This document shows positions 11,701-24,400 of a DNA stretch of 64,000 nt, piece after piece. A model generated the notes under the pieces. The model saw nothing but the letters and a program-made list of their open reading frames with translations, did not search any database and was not told the origin of the DNA. The stretch spans positions 16,811,760 through 16,875,759 of the forward strand of contig NC_092863.1 in assembly GCF_032062135.1 (NCBI RefSeq), given 5' to 3'. This DNA is from Pyxicephalus adspersus (Eukaryota > Chordata > Amphibia > Anura > Pyxicephalidae). A program made the translations under genes and the position numbers. Position 1 is the first letter of the stretch; the number at the start of each line of letters is the position of its first letter.

Positions 11701-14700
11701 GGTGGACTTCACCCTGTCAGCTCAAAACCAAACTTTCAGCAACCTTCTACTCATTTTTGAGCTCACTCACACAGACCGACTTTCTGAGTCTCTCAGCAGA
11801 GCTCCCTCACACAGCGCCCCTGTCTGTGTCTCTCCAAGCAGAGCTCACTCACACAGTCCACCTGTCTGTGTCTCCAAACAGAGCTCTCCCACACAGACCC
11901 CTGCCTGTGTCTCCAAACAGAGCTGAACTCACACAGACTCCTGTCTGTGACTCCAAACAGAACTGAACTCACACAGACCCCTGTATGTCTCCCCAAACAG
12001 AGCTGAACTACTGACTGAGCTCCTGGCTCTATGTTATATCCCCCCCCCCCCAGTGCTTCTTCATTAATTACCTCACAGGTGAGGGTCTTCCACCTGCTAC
12101 TTCACACAGGAGAGGAATCTTGGGCAAATATATCTCCCTTCCACCTTCAATCCTGCATTGGTGTCACAGTATATACAAAGTATATTTATAACCTATTGAG
12201 GATTTTATTTTAAATTAAAGCTAAAGTTTCCTTTAAATGCCAGATTTTTTTTTTCTACCCTTCATGACTTCTTTGAACTTTTGTATCAAGTATTTTTAAC
12301 AAGCAAAGTTTTACATTGTCCTTTGGTGCATTAGCTTTTGTGGTTGAAAAATATTTCATTTGTGGTTTCAGATACGACACAGAGAAAGCATTTCGTGTAG
12401 CCTTAGAGACGGATCTGGAGGGTTTGCGCAAAGTGATGGATAATCTCACCATTGTCAGGACAGATCTGGAGATGGAGGTGGAAGGAATGAGGAAACAAAT
12501 AATCTACATGAGGAAGAGTCATGAGGAGGTATTGTTATGTGTATTCAATCCATATTCTTTGTACTATTTGCAAGGTGTGGATGTCCTTAAGTGTAGCATT
12601 ATAGTGGGAAGGAATTCTCAAATAAATCAGAACTGGACACACAATGCATCACTTTTGTTCTCTGGGCTAAAGAATAGCTTGGACAGAAAAAAAGCCATAT
12701 ACTGAGATAATGGTTTTGCGTACAATACGTCTGGGTTATTTGCTGCCATGTTTAACTGAAGATGAGTAGTATAACTAGGCAAGGCAACTAACAATAGATT
12801 AATTGTACATCCTAGACACAACGATACTGAAGAATTATAAAAGCCCCAAAGGTTTCATAAAAATATAAAACAAATGAACCAAGCCCAATTAGAATGAGCT
12901 GTAGCAGATCCTGTGCCTGATTTGTCATCAAGGTGCTGGGTGCTGATGAAATGTATAAGGCAATAAGAGCATTTACCAATTAGTTTTGGATAAAAAAAAA
13001 TGGTATAAAAAGGCAACAATGAATAGAATAAAATGTAAAGATTTCAAGACAACTAAATCTTTTTTTAAGGTAATGTATACTGTTTAAGGCATAGCATTGT
13101 AGATCTTTTTACAAAGAGTGGTTTTAAGGTGGAGTTTACCAAACCTTGAGACCCTATAAAAATGTATTGTTTCCTAGAAACCCATGACCCATATATACCA
13201 TTGCTTTGTCTGCCATAGATTACATTATCATGGTATTCTGTGTGCCAAAAGATGAGCTAAGATGGCTAAATATTTGGGCTATATTTGTTGGACAGACTAT
13301 AGAATCCACAACTAACCAGGTGCTACATGGGCAAGTAATATCTGCTGCTGGGGTATTGAATTGGTTTAATCAGCATTTCTTATTAACCAAGGTTCAATGG
13401 AACCTTAGGGTTCCTCAAAATGTTTTAGGGGTTCCTTGAGCAATGAGTAGTTTTCACTCATTCACTCATTTTCTGTGGATGATCTAACTCCAGGTTGGTC
13501 GATATTCAGGAACTGTTGCATAGTTACACATGTTTCCAGGCTCATTACCATCCAAATCAAACAAAAAAAAAGGGAGAACAACATACCAATAATAGAAAAC
13601 TAGAAACGATCATAAACAAGATGACACTGCATTATAAGTTATTTGACCCAGAAATGTAATGTATAGATAAGAATGTTGGTTTTGAAGAACAATGAAAGTC
13701 CAAGCAAATATCCACACCCAAATAACAAAGCGTACCTTGCAAATTACTGTCAGTGAGAATAATGGACATGTGAATGAAAAAGGAAAAGTGTTTTAGTAAT
13801 TGTCTACAACCCTATAGGGCAATAGTTGCAAGAAAATGACAGGTAATAATGTTTTCAGAAGACATAGGGAACATGACGAAAAATCAACTTGCCATAAAAA
13901 AGGCCTCTGATGAGGAACATGAACTGGACATTGTTACATTGTCATAGCTGTAATAAAGGTAATAATGGTTGGAATTATACAGGCGTGCTTCTGTTTGTCT
14001 TTCTTTCTGTAATCCATTCATTTGTTTCCAGAACTCTGTTTTACAATATACAATAGCAAAAAGGGAATTTAAGGGGTTGTAACATCCACAAAAACACAAA
14101 CTGTATATGGGGTGGATTGACCTTTAAAAAAAAAAAGGTAGAAAGGTTGAAAAAAAAATTGCCACCCACTTTTCCTATGAGTTATAAAAAAAACTTTATT
14201 AGGTCTGAATAGGCTGAAAAAGGGTAACTATCTCTATTTTTTTATATTGTTGTTGAAGTCTTTGTTGAGGAGCATCCCTTTATTACCTGTCCCGTAGACA
14301 TGATAGTAAGTGTCTACCCAAAGTGATTGAAGGCCCATATTTTATCACCATCATCTAGTCTCCATTTGGCAATTCAAACCCTTTGCCACACTATCCAAAA
14401 CCAAAGTTTAAAGGCCTTGCAAATCTGATACCAAAACTATAATTTATACCTGACAGTGAACTATTTTGTAATAATCTTATTTACTTATACAGGAAATGAG
14501 GCTGGCTCAAGCTCAGAAGCAAGGTTCAACTGTCAATGTGGAAATTGATGCCCCCAAAGGCGCAGACTTAGCCAAATATATTGCTGAAGTGAGAAAGGAG
14601 TATGAAGGCATTATAGAAAAAAACAGAAAAGAAGCTGAAGAATGGTACAAACAACAGGTAAGGAAAGTCCTCACATGTCTAAAGAATTCTAATGTGGTGA

Positions 14701-17700
14701 TTTCATGGGAGCCTTGTCGCTTATTCAGCCTTCAGCTCTTTACATTCTTAACTAATAGGCTGAAGATTCTGCAATAGAGCCATTTTAGTACAGAAGGTAT
14801 TCACATGTCAAATTCTATCACTTGAGCATACAAAGATTATTTGTAGGGCAGAGTCATGCAAATCAATTCCTTTACCTCTTTAGCTTACTATACATCCAGA
14901 ACTGGTGCAATATATCACTGATATTTTAGAGCTGTAGTATCCGACATCTTCACAAGCCGTGCATAAAATACAAAAATTGTTGGGTTCTGCTTTCACATAG
15001 GAAGTTTATAAAGTCCCACTCATTGTAGTTCTCTCCATTGGCTTCCATTTCACCTTAGAATCAAATTTAAGCTCCTGTGCTTTGCCTTCAAATCCCTCCA
15101 CAGTTATTGTCCCACTTATATTTCTGACATGGTTAAAAAATACTCCCCCTGCCGCTCTCTCCGCTCCTCCAATGACCTACTAATGAGTTCCTCACTCATA
15201 ACCTCATCACACGCACGGTTACAAGACTTCTCTAGAGCTGCCCCAACTCTCTGGAATGGTCTTCCTCGTCCTATTCGGCTTGCTCCTACTTTCTGCTCAT
15301 TTAAAAGAGCGCTCAAAACACATTTTTTCAAACTTGCCTACCCGTCTTCTTCTGTCAATTGAAACCACCACTACATATCTCCCATCCTATTGTGTGTGAA
15401 ATTCCCTCACCTACTAGATTGTAAGCTCTTCGGGGCAGGGTCCTCTCCTCCTGTATCACTGTCTGTATTAGTCTGTCATTTGCAATCCCTATTTATTGTA
15501 CAGCGCTGCGTAATATGTTGGCGCTATATAAATCCTGTTTAATAATAATAATAATAATAATAAAGTCTATGTACACAATCAAGTACTGGCATGGTAATTT
15601 CCTTAGAGTCCTGGTCTAAAAAGAAACTAGTTAAGATAAAGTACATTTGCATATATATATAAAAAAACTACACTACTGTTTATATACTATCTACGTCTTC
15701 ACCATGAACTAGAGCTAAGAAAACTGGAACAAAAAGTTACTGAGTTGGAGTAAACTTTCAGGTTTTATATCTCACATTAAACCTGCAGACCTACTCCAGT
15801 TCTGTTGCAATGATTAGTGGTGCATTCATTTGCTATGAATAATAAGTACTGGATCAACAGTTAATCCATAGCACAATAACTCGGGTTATGTGGCCCATTA
15901 ACATGATCCCAGGTGTATATTGAGTAAAAGGGAGGAGTTTGGAAGGAACGGAAGCACTACACCAATTGGTCAGATGTCTAAGACTGTTTATTTCAACATA
16001 AGAAATAGTGCATTCATGTTCCTATATAAACGCGTTGTTTATCAGGACCAGCTTAGTAAAATATAGTGCTTCCTGTGAATGTGAACAACTATAGCTTAAG
16101 ATCTGAAAACATGTTCAATATATGTTTGTAATGGAAAGCCTACACGGGAACTTGCCAGAAGATCTTCCATCCCTCCTACAGACCAATCCAAGCCTGGTCA
16201 CAGTGATAGGAAGTATAGGAAAATCTCTCCAACAAAGATTCCTATATACAACCTATACAAAAAGAAGTTAGATTGGCAGAAATTCATTTTCACGCAGTGG
16301 GCTCTCAATGTCAACAAACAACTCTGTACTTATCCAAAATCAATGTTTGTATTGGAACAAGCCAAGGCTTGCACATTGCGTTACTATTAGCTAATGCGTA
16401 TGTGTATATTGTAAAACGTAGACAGATTTAACCCTGGCATATGCCCCATGCCAACACATGTCCCTTTAGATTACACTAAATGGAAAAAATGTTTCATTCG
16501 TTCAATTTATGTTAATCCAATTTTTGGCTTACTTTAATTTTGGCTGGTGGTCAAATTGGAATCAGTTCATTCACTTCAAATCATCCTCAGGCCCTACACA
16601 AACATTATTAGTTTTATTAAAAAGACAAAACATGCATTGACAGACAGTTTCAATATTATTACATATACCGTCATGCCCCTCATTTCCTACAAATGACTGA
16701 TAAGACTGTTGCGGCAAGAATTATTGCAATTAAATGTGTTGATCTTAGGCATTTAGGTAATAAAGCAGAACATTCCAAAACATACAAGACAATACAACAT
16801 ATCTATTGTGGGTCAGTAGTCAAGGAGGAAGATAAGCAAGTCAAAAAAGCAGCAGGGAGGTATTAAATGGAAGCACAATATAGTAACACAGCTAAATCTC
16901 TTTTAACAGGCTTCCTTCATAGCATACACATATATTGGGTTACAAAACACACAATGAACTAATGGATAACAGCACAATATGAATTGTGTTATATAGGGCA
17001 TAGGAAGTTTTTATTTGCAATATGACCTGTTCTATATAGGTCACAGTTTCTAGAATATTAATTTTACCTTTTGAATCTTTCAGTCTACAACAGTACAAAA
17101 GGAGGTTAACACAAACACAGAAGCTCTGCAAAGTAGCAAAAATCAGATCAAAGAGTTGAAACGCACACTGCAAACTCTGGAGATTGAAATGCAAGCTGAG
17201 ATCAGCAGGGTAAGTATTGTTTACTTAATGGGATCGTGAATAGCTGAAAGCAGAATTATACTATAGTTTTATTTGACATAGAAAGTATATTAAAGAGTTT
17301 GAAAGACATTTTTATGAGTATAAGTTTTTATGTATTTGATTGGACTACAAATAATCTGACCTAGATAGACTGCTCACGTTGTCTGATAGACTTTACCAGC
17401 ATTTTATCGACTTTTTTACCCCGGAGGAACCCTTGTACTAACAGTCCAGTCTTGCGGAACCCCTGCTGAAAAAAAATTTAGAAAGATGCTCAATGAGAAT
17501 CCCTCTAATTGTGGTAGTCCGAATTCAAACCTTTCAGACAGAAAGATAAAAAGATATTTGGGGATATAAGGACATCATCAGATGGAAGTACGTCAGCCAC
17601 TGCTCCTGGCAACCTTTGCCGTAACCCACCAAAGGACTCCCATGAAACCTCTGGTTGAGTGTAAATATACTGTAATGTCTTTTCTCTTCTTCTCTACCAT

Positions 17701-20700
17701 GTTATCTTCCCAGAATCTCCTTTAATCTCTTAGCACATATCATTGCCTGCTATAAAAATAAAATAGGTTTGGTAAAATATACTGCATCTAAACAATTAAA
17801 AAAAAAAGTTACTGATGGAGATGAGTTGGTTATGTTTAATATATGTATTTAATATACGTGAAATATACTTAACTGAAAGCCAGTTTGCTTTGGTCCAGCC
17901 TGTTGGTACAAAGTTCATTTGTTCAGGAGTCACTCGACTCTCTGCAGAGCTCAGTCTTTCAATGCCATTGTCCTTAGCAATGAGATGACATGTGGGAGTG
18001 CTTCCTCTGGTAGGCTTACATGGCTTCTTTTATACCAGTGGTTCTTAACCTTTTGATGACTCCACACCCCCAATGGATTGTCCAATATGGTTCTATGCCC
18101 CCTTCACTTTACTGGTAAAATAATAATCACGATTCCTTTTATTAGTTGCTAGTTTGACTTCCAAATATGTCAACAGCTGTACTCTAGATATGGATAGCTA
18201 GGAAGAGAACATGAAATAAAATCATAAGCATCGAATATTATCAAAGATTCTATCGTGTTCTATTCACGTACTACTCAAGTATAAATTATTACATTAAATA
18301 AAATAAATACCTGTACCCAGAGATCGAGTCCCATACCCCCAGCATTTGGTTCCCATACCCCTGGTTAAAAACCCCTGTTCTATACCAATACACAGAGGAG
18401 AGACTAATAGGACCATCCAATGAGAACAAGGTGTGTGGGGGGTCTAAGAGGGTGTCTTTACATAGATTATGATGCTCAGTGAACACACCTAGGATGCTCA
18501 TAGTAAAGCCAGATTCAAATTTCCATGGGTTTCATATTTTAGAACCAGCAGAATATTAGTAAGCATAAACTATAGAGTTCAAGGAAACTAAACCAGGCAT
18601 GCCTGGGACTTATGTTTCACCAAATATTTATAGTTTACATGGTTTCTTGAGGCCCAGGAGACTAATTCCAGGTCTCACAATGCTCAAAATAACAATCCGG
18701 CTATGAATCAGCAAAGAATCAGAGTTCTTTGGTGGAAACATGGCAAATATTAATAAATGTGTTCCTGAATACAGCTTAGAGGTCATTCAGAAGCCATTTC
18801 ACTACCCTTATCTGCCAGATCCTGAGTTCTATGAGAGCTATAGACAAAATCCCAATAGCAGAATAGCAGATCTGCATGGATGTGCTGATAGGTTATCTGA
18901 TAACAGAGGGATAAGAGAGAATTGATGTTTCTGTGCCCATACTATTAGACACGGGCCACAAAGAGGGTCTCTAGCCTCTACTGCTGTACCTTTAAGGAGG
19001 AATCCAAAATTTGTACTCTTCCCAATATCACACCTACAGGCATCACATACTTCACCAGCAGACGCATCATAGGTCAATGGTATTATAGCTATACAATGCC
19101 TGCCAATACCTCTGCAAAGCCTAGTGGGTATACCTGCCTAGTACTACCCATTTTGTGAAAATATATTTGCATCCAGTAAGTTTTAGCTACTGCATCATAT
19201 TCTTGTATTTCATTTGGACTGAAAAGAGACACATTTTTCACATTAGGAAACCTTAAAGTTTTGTTTTCCTTTTTTAGAAACAGGGACTTGAACATACTTT
19301 GGATGAGACCCAATGTAAGGCAGCCCTACAGCTTCAGAAGATTCAGGAGCTTATCTGTGAAATGGAGGCTGAGTTGAGCAAAGTTAGGAACGATCTAGAA
19401 AGACAGAACCATGACTATAGGATCCTTCTGGACATCAAAAGCCGACTTGAGAATGAAATTGCCACCTACAGAAGATTAATAGACGGAAACAACAGGTATG
19501 TGCAGGTCATATTGAATAATCACACAGCCACAAGCATTACAAAAAACATTCACAAAATTACATTCACACCTCTTTGTGAAAAGCCATACATTTTTTAAAC
19601 ATTTAGGTAGATTTTGCATGTGCTGAAATGTAGCCTTACGGAAGATGATGAAGACTGAGCCACAAGGTTGCTGCAAGCTGTATTCTTTTTTTTACAGTGA
19701 GATTTTGAGATCTTTACATCCATGTGGAGATGTTGTCCATACTATACAGAAGAAGTAAACACCCTCATATTGCATCCATAGTATACAGCAGCATCTTTTA
19801 GCTGCTAGGTCTTTCCACATGTGGAACAGTCATTGTTGTACTAGGCAAATTACAACAGAGAACCTGGAGCATGAAGTCCTAGTATCTAAATGGTCATTAA
19901 AATTAGTTTTAAAAGTGAATTGATGGACAACAAAAGAGCTTTAAAACAAAGCTTTTAAAAACTGACCTATGTAGCATCAGGCATTATAGAACAAATCACC
20001 ACAACACAACACTAAGCTCATAAGTGGGTTTCCCCTCCTAGGAGTTTTTCAACAGCTTTCCATCCTTAATTCTAAAGCTAAAACAGAAAAGTCCCTTTTG
20101 GTGGTAAGAGGATGACCTGAGCCGATAGAATGACTTGGACAGTATCATTGCTTCTGTTGTGAGCTTTGCCCGTGATTGTTCTATAGTTCATGCAGCTACA
20201 GATGTCAGTGATGACTTTTTTAATGCTTGCTGGGTTGGTTTATTAAATCATTTATCCTATTTTAATGTTTTAACATATATATATTTATTTTCTTTCAGTG
20301 AACCATCTACCCTTTCAACAGGTAATATATTTTACTGTTTTATTATAATTGATTTTATGCTTAACATTTTGACAAATACATTTGTAAAGGGAGATAGCAT
20401 AATTATCCAAAGGTTTGGTTACAAGATTATCATACAGTTTATATATCTTATAGGGTATGGATTAATTGAAAATCGAATGGCTTAGTACTGGTAGACCAAG
20501 CTGGATTGTAAAGTGAACATTATAACAGTCTATGATGGGAAATGTAAAATTTGGGGAATGTTCATTATTCATCAAGTTGAATAATAAAATCACTAAGGGC
20601 AAACAACCTAGAACTTATTTTAAGGGTAATGCACTTTTTATTGGACATCAACAGGACCTAGGATCATGATGCAGTATAAAAAGGGCCACCCAAATTTTTT

Positions 20701-21311
20701 TTAATTATTATTTTTAACTATTAGGTAGGCGCTGTGGGGATGAAACCTCTGTAAATTTCCCGTCATTGAGAGCTCTTTTCTCATCTCAGTTCTCACAGCT
20801 GCACACATTTTCAATTCTCTTTAATTTTCATACCATAATGACAGATAAGAGATTTAGTTTCCTGTGGTTGGGGGAAAACTTAGTTTGGAAGTCCCCAAAC
20901 AGCCATTAGGATTTTTCAGCTCATCAGCCTCTAATCAAAATTGAAATACCATTCTATGTGGGCTGGAGGTTGAAGGCGAAGCATATTTATTGATTTCATC
21001 TTGGATTTCAAGGTGCGTTTTAGCATTATGCAAGAGAAAATGTTTATCAACCATAGTTGCAAGATCCTACAACTAAAGTCCCTGAAGAAATGTGAGAATT
21101 AGTGTCTTATTCACACTCAGCATGTAACTTATAGGTGGATTGACCTTTGAAATTAAAATATAGTGGATACATTGTAACTTTACTAAATTACTAAATCATT
21201 TAAACTGTTGTTCTTTTAGATACAAACCGCAAGGTCAAGACTATCGTTCAAGACATGGTCAACGGAAGAGTGATTAACTCCAGAATTTCTGAAATTCCCC
21301 AAAAAATATGA
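8704..21311 (+). CDS. Type I keratin, K18/K20-like (gene 1; exons 2-8, 5' end outside window)
   Basis: Spliced coding sequence: 8704-8786, 12372-12528, 14493-14657, 17084-17209, 19278-19495, 20299-20321, 21220-21311. Together these are 864 bases, an open frame of 287 residues plus TGA. All introns are GT-AG. The product is an acidic intermediate-filament subunit expected to form obligate heteropolymers with a type II keratin in the cytoplasm. Residues 1-80 are coil 1B, 81-100 span linker L12 ([16 protein letters not shown]), then coil 2. Coil 2 ends at a canonical helix-termination motif ([20 protein letters not shown]). The tail is about 38 residues and contains [18 protein letters not shown], like the VDGKVVS tail motif of keratins 18 and 20. 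L12 and coil 1B look closest to keratin 18, the tail to 18 or 20, so no symbol is given. Exon 1 (head, coil 1A) is absent from bases 1-8703, so intron 1 exceeds 8.7 kb if the gene is whole. Confidence 0.93.
8787..12371. other. Intron 2 of gene 1
   Basis: 3585 bases. Apart from the minisatellite at 11759-12005 and a poly-C run near 12042, no repeat or exon was recognised. Confidence 0.75.
11759..12005. repeat. Minisatellite, about 40-base unit, six copies
   Basis: Units begin at about 11759, 11799, 11841, 11881, 11920 and 11960 with GAGCT or GAACT. Each runs through CTCACACAGACCCCTGTCTG and TGTCTCCAAACA with scattered changes. Open frames on both strands here arise from the repeat and are not genes. 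Confidence 0.88.
12372..12528 (+). CDS. Gene 1 exon 3 (coil 1B)
   Basis: 157 bases between TTTCAG and GTATTG. It completes the lysine codon and encodes [18 protein letters not shown], continuing through [20 protein letters not shown] to MRKSHEE. The LRKV-D--TI-R--LE-E-E and MKK/MRK-HEE pattern is close to keratin 18. The open frame runs past the donor into intron 3, but that extension is not keratin-like. Confidence 0.95.
12529..14492. other. Intron 3 of gene 1
   Basis: 1964 bases. It includes a partial hAT-like family B sequence at 13371-13465; nothing else recognised. Confidence 0.75.
13371..13465 (+). mobile_element. hAT-like MITE, family B, 5' fragment
   Basis: CAGCATTTCTTATTAACCAA, then TTAGGGTTCCTC and GGGGTTCCTTGAGCAATGAG. 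This parallels the first 90 bases of the copy at 41296-41545. The 3' end is not evident. Confidence 0.55.
14493..14657 (+). CDS. Gene 1 exon 4 (linker L12, start of coil 2)
   Basis: 165 bases (55 codons) between ATACAG and GTAAGG. It encodes [20 protein letters not shown], then [19 protein letters not shown]. The VNVE-DAPK block marks the L12 linker of type I keratins. Gene 2 exon 4 has the same length. Confidence 0.95.
14658..17083. other. Intron 4 of gene 1
   Basis: 2426 bases holding the LINE fragment at 15018-15563; the remainder shows no exon or clear repeat. Confidence 0.75.
15018..15563 (+). mobile_element. 5'-truncated LINE (L2/CR1-like), 3' end
   Basis: An open frame at 15033-15362 encodes the C-terminal part of an L2/CR1-type ORF2. 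It includes [58 protein letters not shown] and [16 protein letters not shown], with no stop until TGA. The reverse transcriptase and endonuclease domains are gone. The 3' UTR (15363-15540) ends in TACAGCGCTGCGTAATATGT, then TGGCGCTATATAAATCC and an (AAT)n tail. It sits in intron 4 of gene 1. The intact frame suggests a fairly young insertion. Confidence 0.85.
17084..17209 (+). CDS. Gene 1 exon 5 (coil 2)
   Basis: 126 bases between TTTCAG and GTAAGT, the standard type I keratin exon 5 length. It encodes [18 protein letters not shown], then [18 protein letters not shown], matching the ELRRT-QSLEIEL pattern of coil 2. Confidence 0.95.
17210..19277. other. Intron 5 of gene 1
   Basis: 2068 bases. 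It contains a complete hAT-like MITE (18036-18377) and a short stretch near 17418-17466 with family B GGAACCC motifs. Small open frames within look incidental. Confidence 0.7.
18036..18377. mobile_element. hAT-like MITE, family D
   Basis: 342 bases with inverted ends CAGTGGTTCTTAACC and GGTTAAAAACCCCTG. Flanking 8-mers TTTTATAC (18028-18035) and TTCTATAC (18378-18385) differ at one base, consistent with an old hAT duplication. Non-coding; sits in intron 5 of gene 1. Confidence 0.82.
19278..19495 (+). CDS. Gene 1 exon 6 (end of coil 2, helix-termination motif)
   Basis: 218 bases between TTTTAG and GTATGT. It encodes [20 protein letters not shown] through [19 protein letters not shown] to [20 protein letters not shown]. 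The last block is the intermediate-filament consensus at the rod's end, fully recognisable here. It is 3 bases shorter than the 221-base gene 2 equivalent. Confidence 0.96.
20299..20321 (+). CDS. Gene 1 exon 7 (23-base microexon, tail)
   Basis: Very short exon between TTTCTTTCAG and GTAATA, encoding S-EPSTLST with split codons on both sides. It is needed: joining exon 6 directly to exon 8 shifts the frame, while exon 6-7-8 gives the tail with [18 protein letters not shown]. The gene 2 equivalent is 53 bases. There is no transcript evidence here. Confidence 0.82.
21220..21311 (+). CDS. Gene 1 exon 8 (tail and stop)
   Basis: After TTCTTTTAG, 92 bases encode [19 protein letters not shown] and [11 protein letters not shown], then TGA at 21309-21311. 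The RK-KT-V----V-G-VV-S-I-EI pattern resembles the C-terminus of keratin 20 and, more loosely, keratin 18. The last exon of gene 2 is also 92 bases, but its protein is unrelated in sequence. Confidence 0.93.
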
Positions 21312-21395
21312 AGTCTTAAAATCTTGAAATCTGAGACATAACAAGATTTAGATCGCAAGAAAGCGATGATATATGGTTTACATGTGCCAATATTT

Positions 21396-21401
21396 ATTAA
21401 A
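21396..21401 (+). promoter_or_regulatory. Candidate polyadenylation signal of gene 1 (ATTAAA)
   Basis: ATTAAA lies 85 bases after the stop codon. It is the common variant of AATAAA and the first candidate downstream of gene 1. The area is AT-rich, so the match could be chance. Confidence 0.4.
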
Positions 21402-24400
21402 AAAATATACAACGGTACATAAAAATATAGAAATTTAGTACTGTATATTACTGCCAATAATAGATATTCAAGAGAAAAAAAAACACTACTCATTCGGCTA
21501 TACATAAATGATCTGTCCATACACCCTTGTTGCCTTTTAATGTGCTTTCCTGAACAATGTGAACTTAGTGCTAGGCTCTTATCTGCTGGTAACACCCCAG
21601 GGACATTAGGGAGCTAAGTACTTGTCACTGCTGGATCATTTGTCATAGGCTAAAATAACATATCGCTACTCACTACAAAAGGTAACTTAAGTATAGTTTG
21701 AATAAGATAGCATGAATATACAAGAATTCATTTATCAATACTTCAAAGAAGGCAGTGTCTAATAATAATTTATTTATAACTCAATCTACAGCCTAGATTA
21801 TTATGCTGGAAATACTCCAACATACAGAAATGGAGTGTTATTTTTTGTATAAGGCATTTTTTTGGAAAGGTGTAAATGAATGCAATGTTACCGTTTTTTT
21901 TTCTTTATGATAATTTTTGATGTACAGAAGAAATCCAAGTACTCAAATAGAAAAACTAATTGCATGTAACTGTTCATTTATTAAAAAAAGAAGTGCGAAT
22001 GCCAGGCCTTTGTGTTGGCGCAAGAGCGGGTTAATAGGCTTATGTTAGCATAAAGTAATGCTGCCTAAAACTATGGAGGGTATCTGAGGAATAATTGGAG
22101 TTACAAAGGAGAAATAAGAATTACCAATAAATGAGGCGCTAAATGAAAAAACCCCAAAGCGCTCTGGATACCACTCTTGCTTATAAGTACAATCCGTTGG
22201 GTTGAGTCACCCTGGTGTTTTTAATCTCCGTCACCCTTACGTTTTCCCTATAGTACCTTTTTCTGTTGCGGTCTAAATTTTAGTTTTTAGCTTTAGGTAT
22301 ACCATTCTCCTTTTCACTCATAGTGTTGTATTTTCCTAAATTTGAGTTGTGTAGGACTTACGGAAATCATGTAGCTCTGGATAGTTATGTTGAGACCACA
22401 CCATCAGAATATGGGAAAACATTAAGTTTTTTCTCTCTCTCTCAATATCCATTTTGGGTTAATTGCCCTTTAGGATGCTTTTTAATGTTAATTACACATT
22501 ACAGTATTTGAAAATTTGGTGAAACAATACCAGCCAGAAGAAGAGAAGTCCGTACCCTTTTCACTAAAGAGATGGGTGGCTGTAAGTGGAAACATGTGTC
22601 TCTCCACAGCAGTCGGATATCCTTAGCAGAGTTAGAGATGTCCAATCAGCACAAAACAACCGCTCAGTGGAGAGTTATGGCTCCGCAGTGTCAGACTGCT
22701 GCTTACAGACAGACAGACATGCTTCTCTGCAGTACACTTGGGTGGGTCTCCTCTACTTTGTCAGGGACTGCTTCAGTAAATTTAAAAGGTAGAATGAATA
22801 CACACAACTTTTCTACTGCGTCCTAAAGCCAACAATACAATTTTTAGATAAACTTTACTTTAACGTGTCCATGTGTTACATTACTAAGTGTTATTTAAAT
22901 GTATTACAAATAACTCAATTTAGTTGCCTTTAAAGTGGTAACTTTGTGATTTTATTTTCTGCTTATTTATATTATGTTGAGATTCTAATCAAATGTGGTC
23001 ATTTTTGTACATGATTTGCTTTGTTTTCAATACTTTCCTACTTTAGGATTGCATACAGTATATTTAAAAGTATCATGTGATGAATGTGAATGTGGCCACG
23101 AGCAGCAGACTTTAGGGTGATGGAACCTCTGAAAGCTTGTACATTGCTCTGATATACTTTCTACTGTTCATTCTTTATAGTAATGAATTACTGCAAGCTG
23201 CAAAAATCTGCACAGAAATAGGCTAAAATAGGCTAGGTCACTCAAGATGTGAAAATCTAGAGGTCCCAAATCATGGTTAGGGATCTGATCAGTAAACAAG
23301 CCATTACCAATCAATATTGTTTAATATTGTTGATCGATATTGTTTCCAAAAAAAAAAATTTGCTTCCCTAATGATATAATAGGTCTATTTGGTTCACTAA
23401 CTCATATCTGTGGTTTGGTACCATTTGGGAAATCAAGTAATAAGTTTAAAATGATGGATAAATTAGACATTTCCCAAAGGATTTATTTCCCCTCCAAAAC
23501 AATTTTAGTAAAGATTTTATCCAAAAAAGTTCTAAGAATTGTATTTTGTTCTATTCTTGATCTACCATTCACCAGCAATTGTTCTATCACATTGTAATAA
23601 AAGTTGCCATTTATTATATATCAATCCCCAATTTTTTGTCAGTAGAGGTCGATTAAAGTGATTAGTATTTGGTATGTAAAATATTTAGTAGGTTACCAAA
23701 GGTTAGTTAAATAGTCTGGATACTTGAAGGTTGAGTAAATATTCTAGGTACAAGAAGGTAGAAGTTTGGTATTGTTGAAAGTTTTAGGAGAATTGGTGTG
23801 AAGATCAGATTGAGGGTTAGTGTTAGGTTTCCAGAAAGCATTACTAATGGTGCTGGATTACAGAGAGGGTTACCTAGGTGTTAGTGTATTATAGTAAATC
23901 ACTTCAGAATAACAGAACACATGGTTGTAATAAATAACAGAGGGTTTCTAAAATGGAACTTAATAGAAGATTTATAATATACTTAATAGGAGATTTTTAA
24001 TGGGATTAGTTCACCTTAAATGGATATTTCATCTTAAATTACCGACCACCTCTCACGGATTCTAGAGGTAAGATCTGCCACAGGGGGTTCTCCACTTTCT
24101 GTTGCCTGAATAATAATGCAGAATACAACAAGAAGGGTTAGCCTGCCCCGAAGCAGGTAATAGAGCCAGGAATTATAGTAGTAGGGTGGTAAAATCATAA
24201 TAAACCAGTGGCTAACAGCACGCCATACGACTAAATCTGAAATTTAGGTTTTTTAGGTGGACTGGCCAACAAGTATGTAATCTGTCAGCAAACTGGTGGT
24301 GGTGATGGATTATTCTGTAACAAAAATAACAAAAAATGAAATCAATACAATGCTTGCAAATTAGAATGCCGTAGCACTTTTAAGCGCCTTATGTTATATT

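Noticed and set aside
11702..11996. Open frames on both strands with repeated Ser/Thr/Val patterns
   Set aside because: They are translations of the 40-base minisatellite; periodicity on both strands shows it is the repeat, not a protein.
16020..16050. Another copy of the dispersed core motif (AACGCGTTG with ATCAGGACC)
   Set aside because: Only about half the core matches, too little to count as a copy.
21248..21595. 115-codon minus-strand open frame
   Set aside because: It overlaps antisense to exon 8 and the 3' UTR of gene 1. Its hydrophobic stretches arise from AT-rich sequence.
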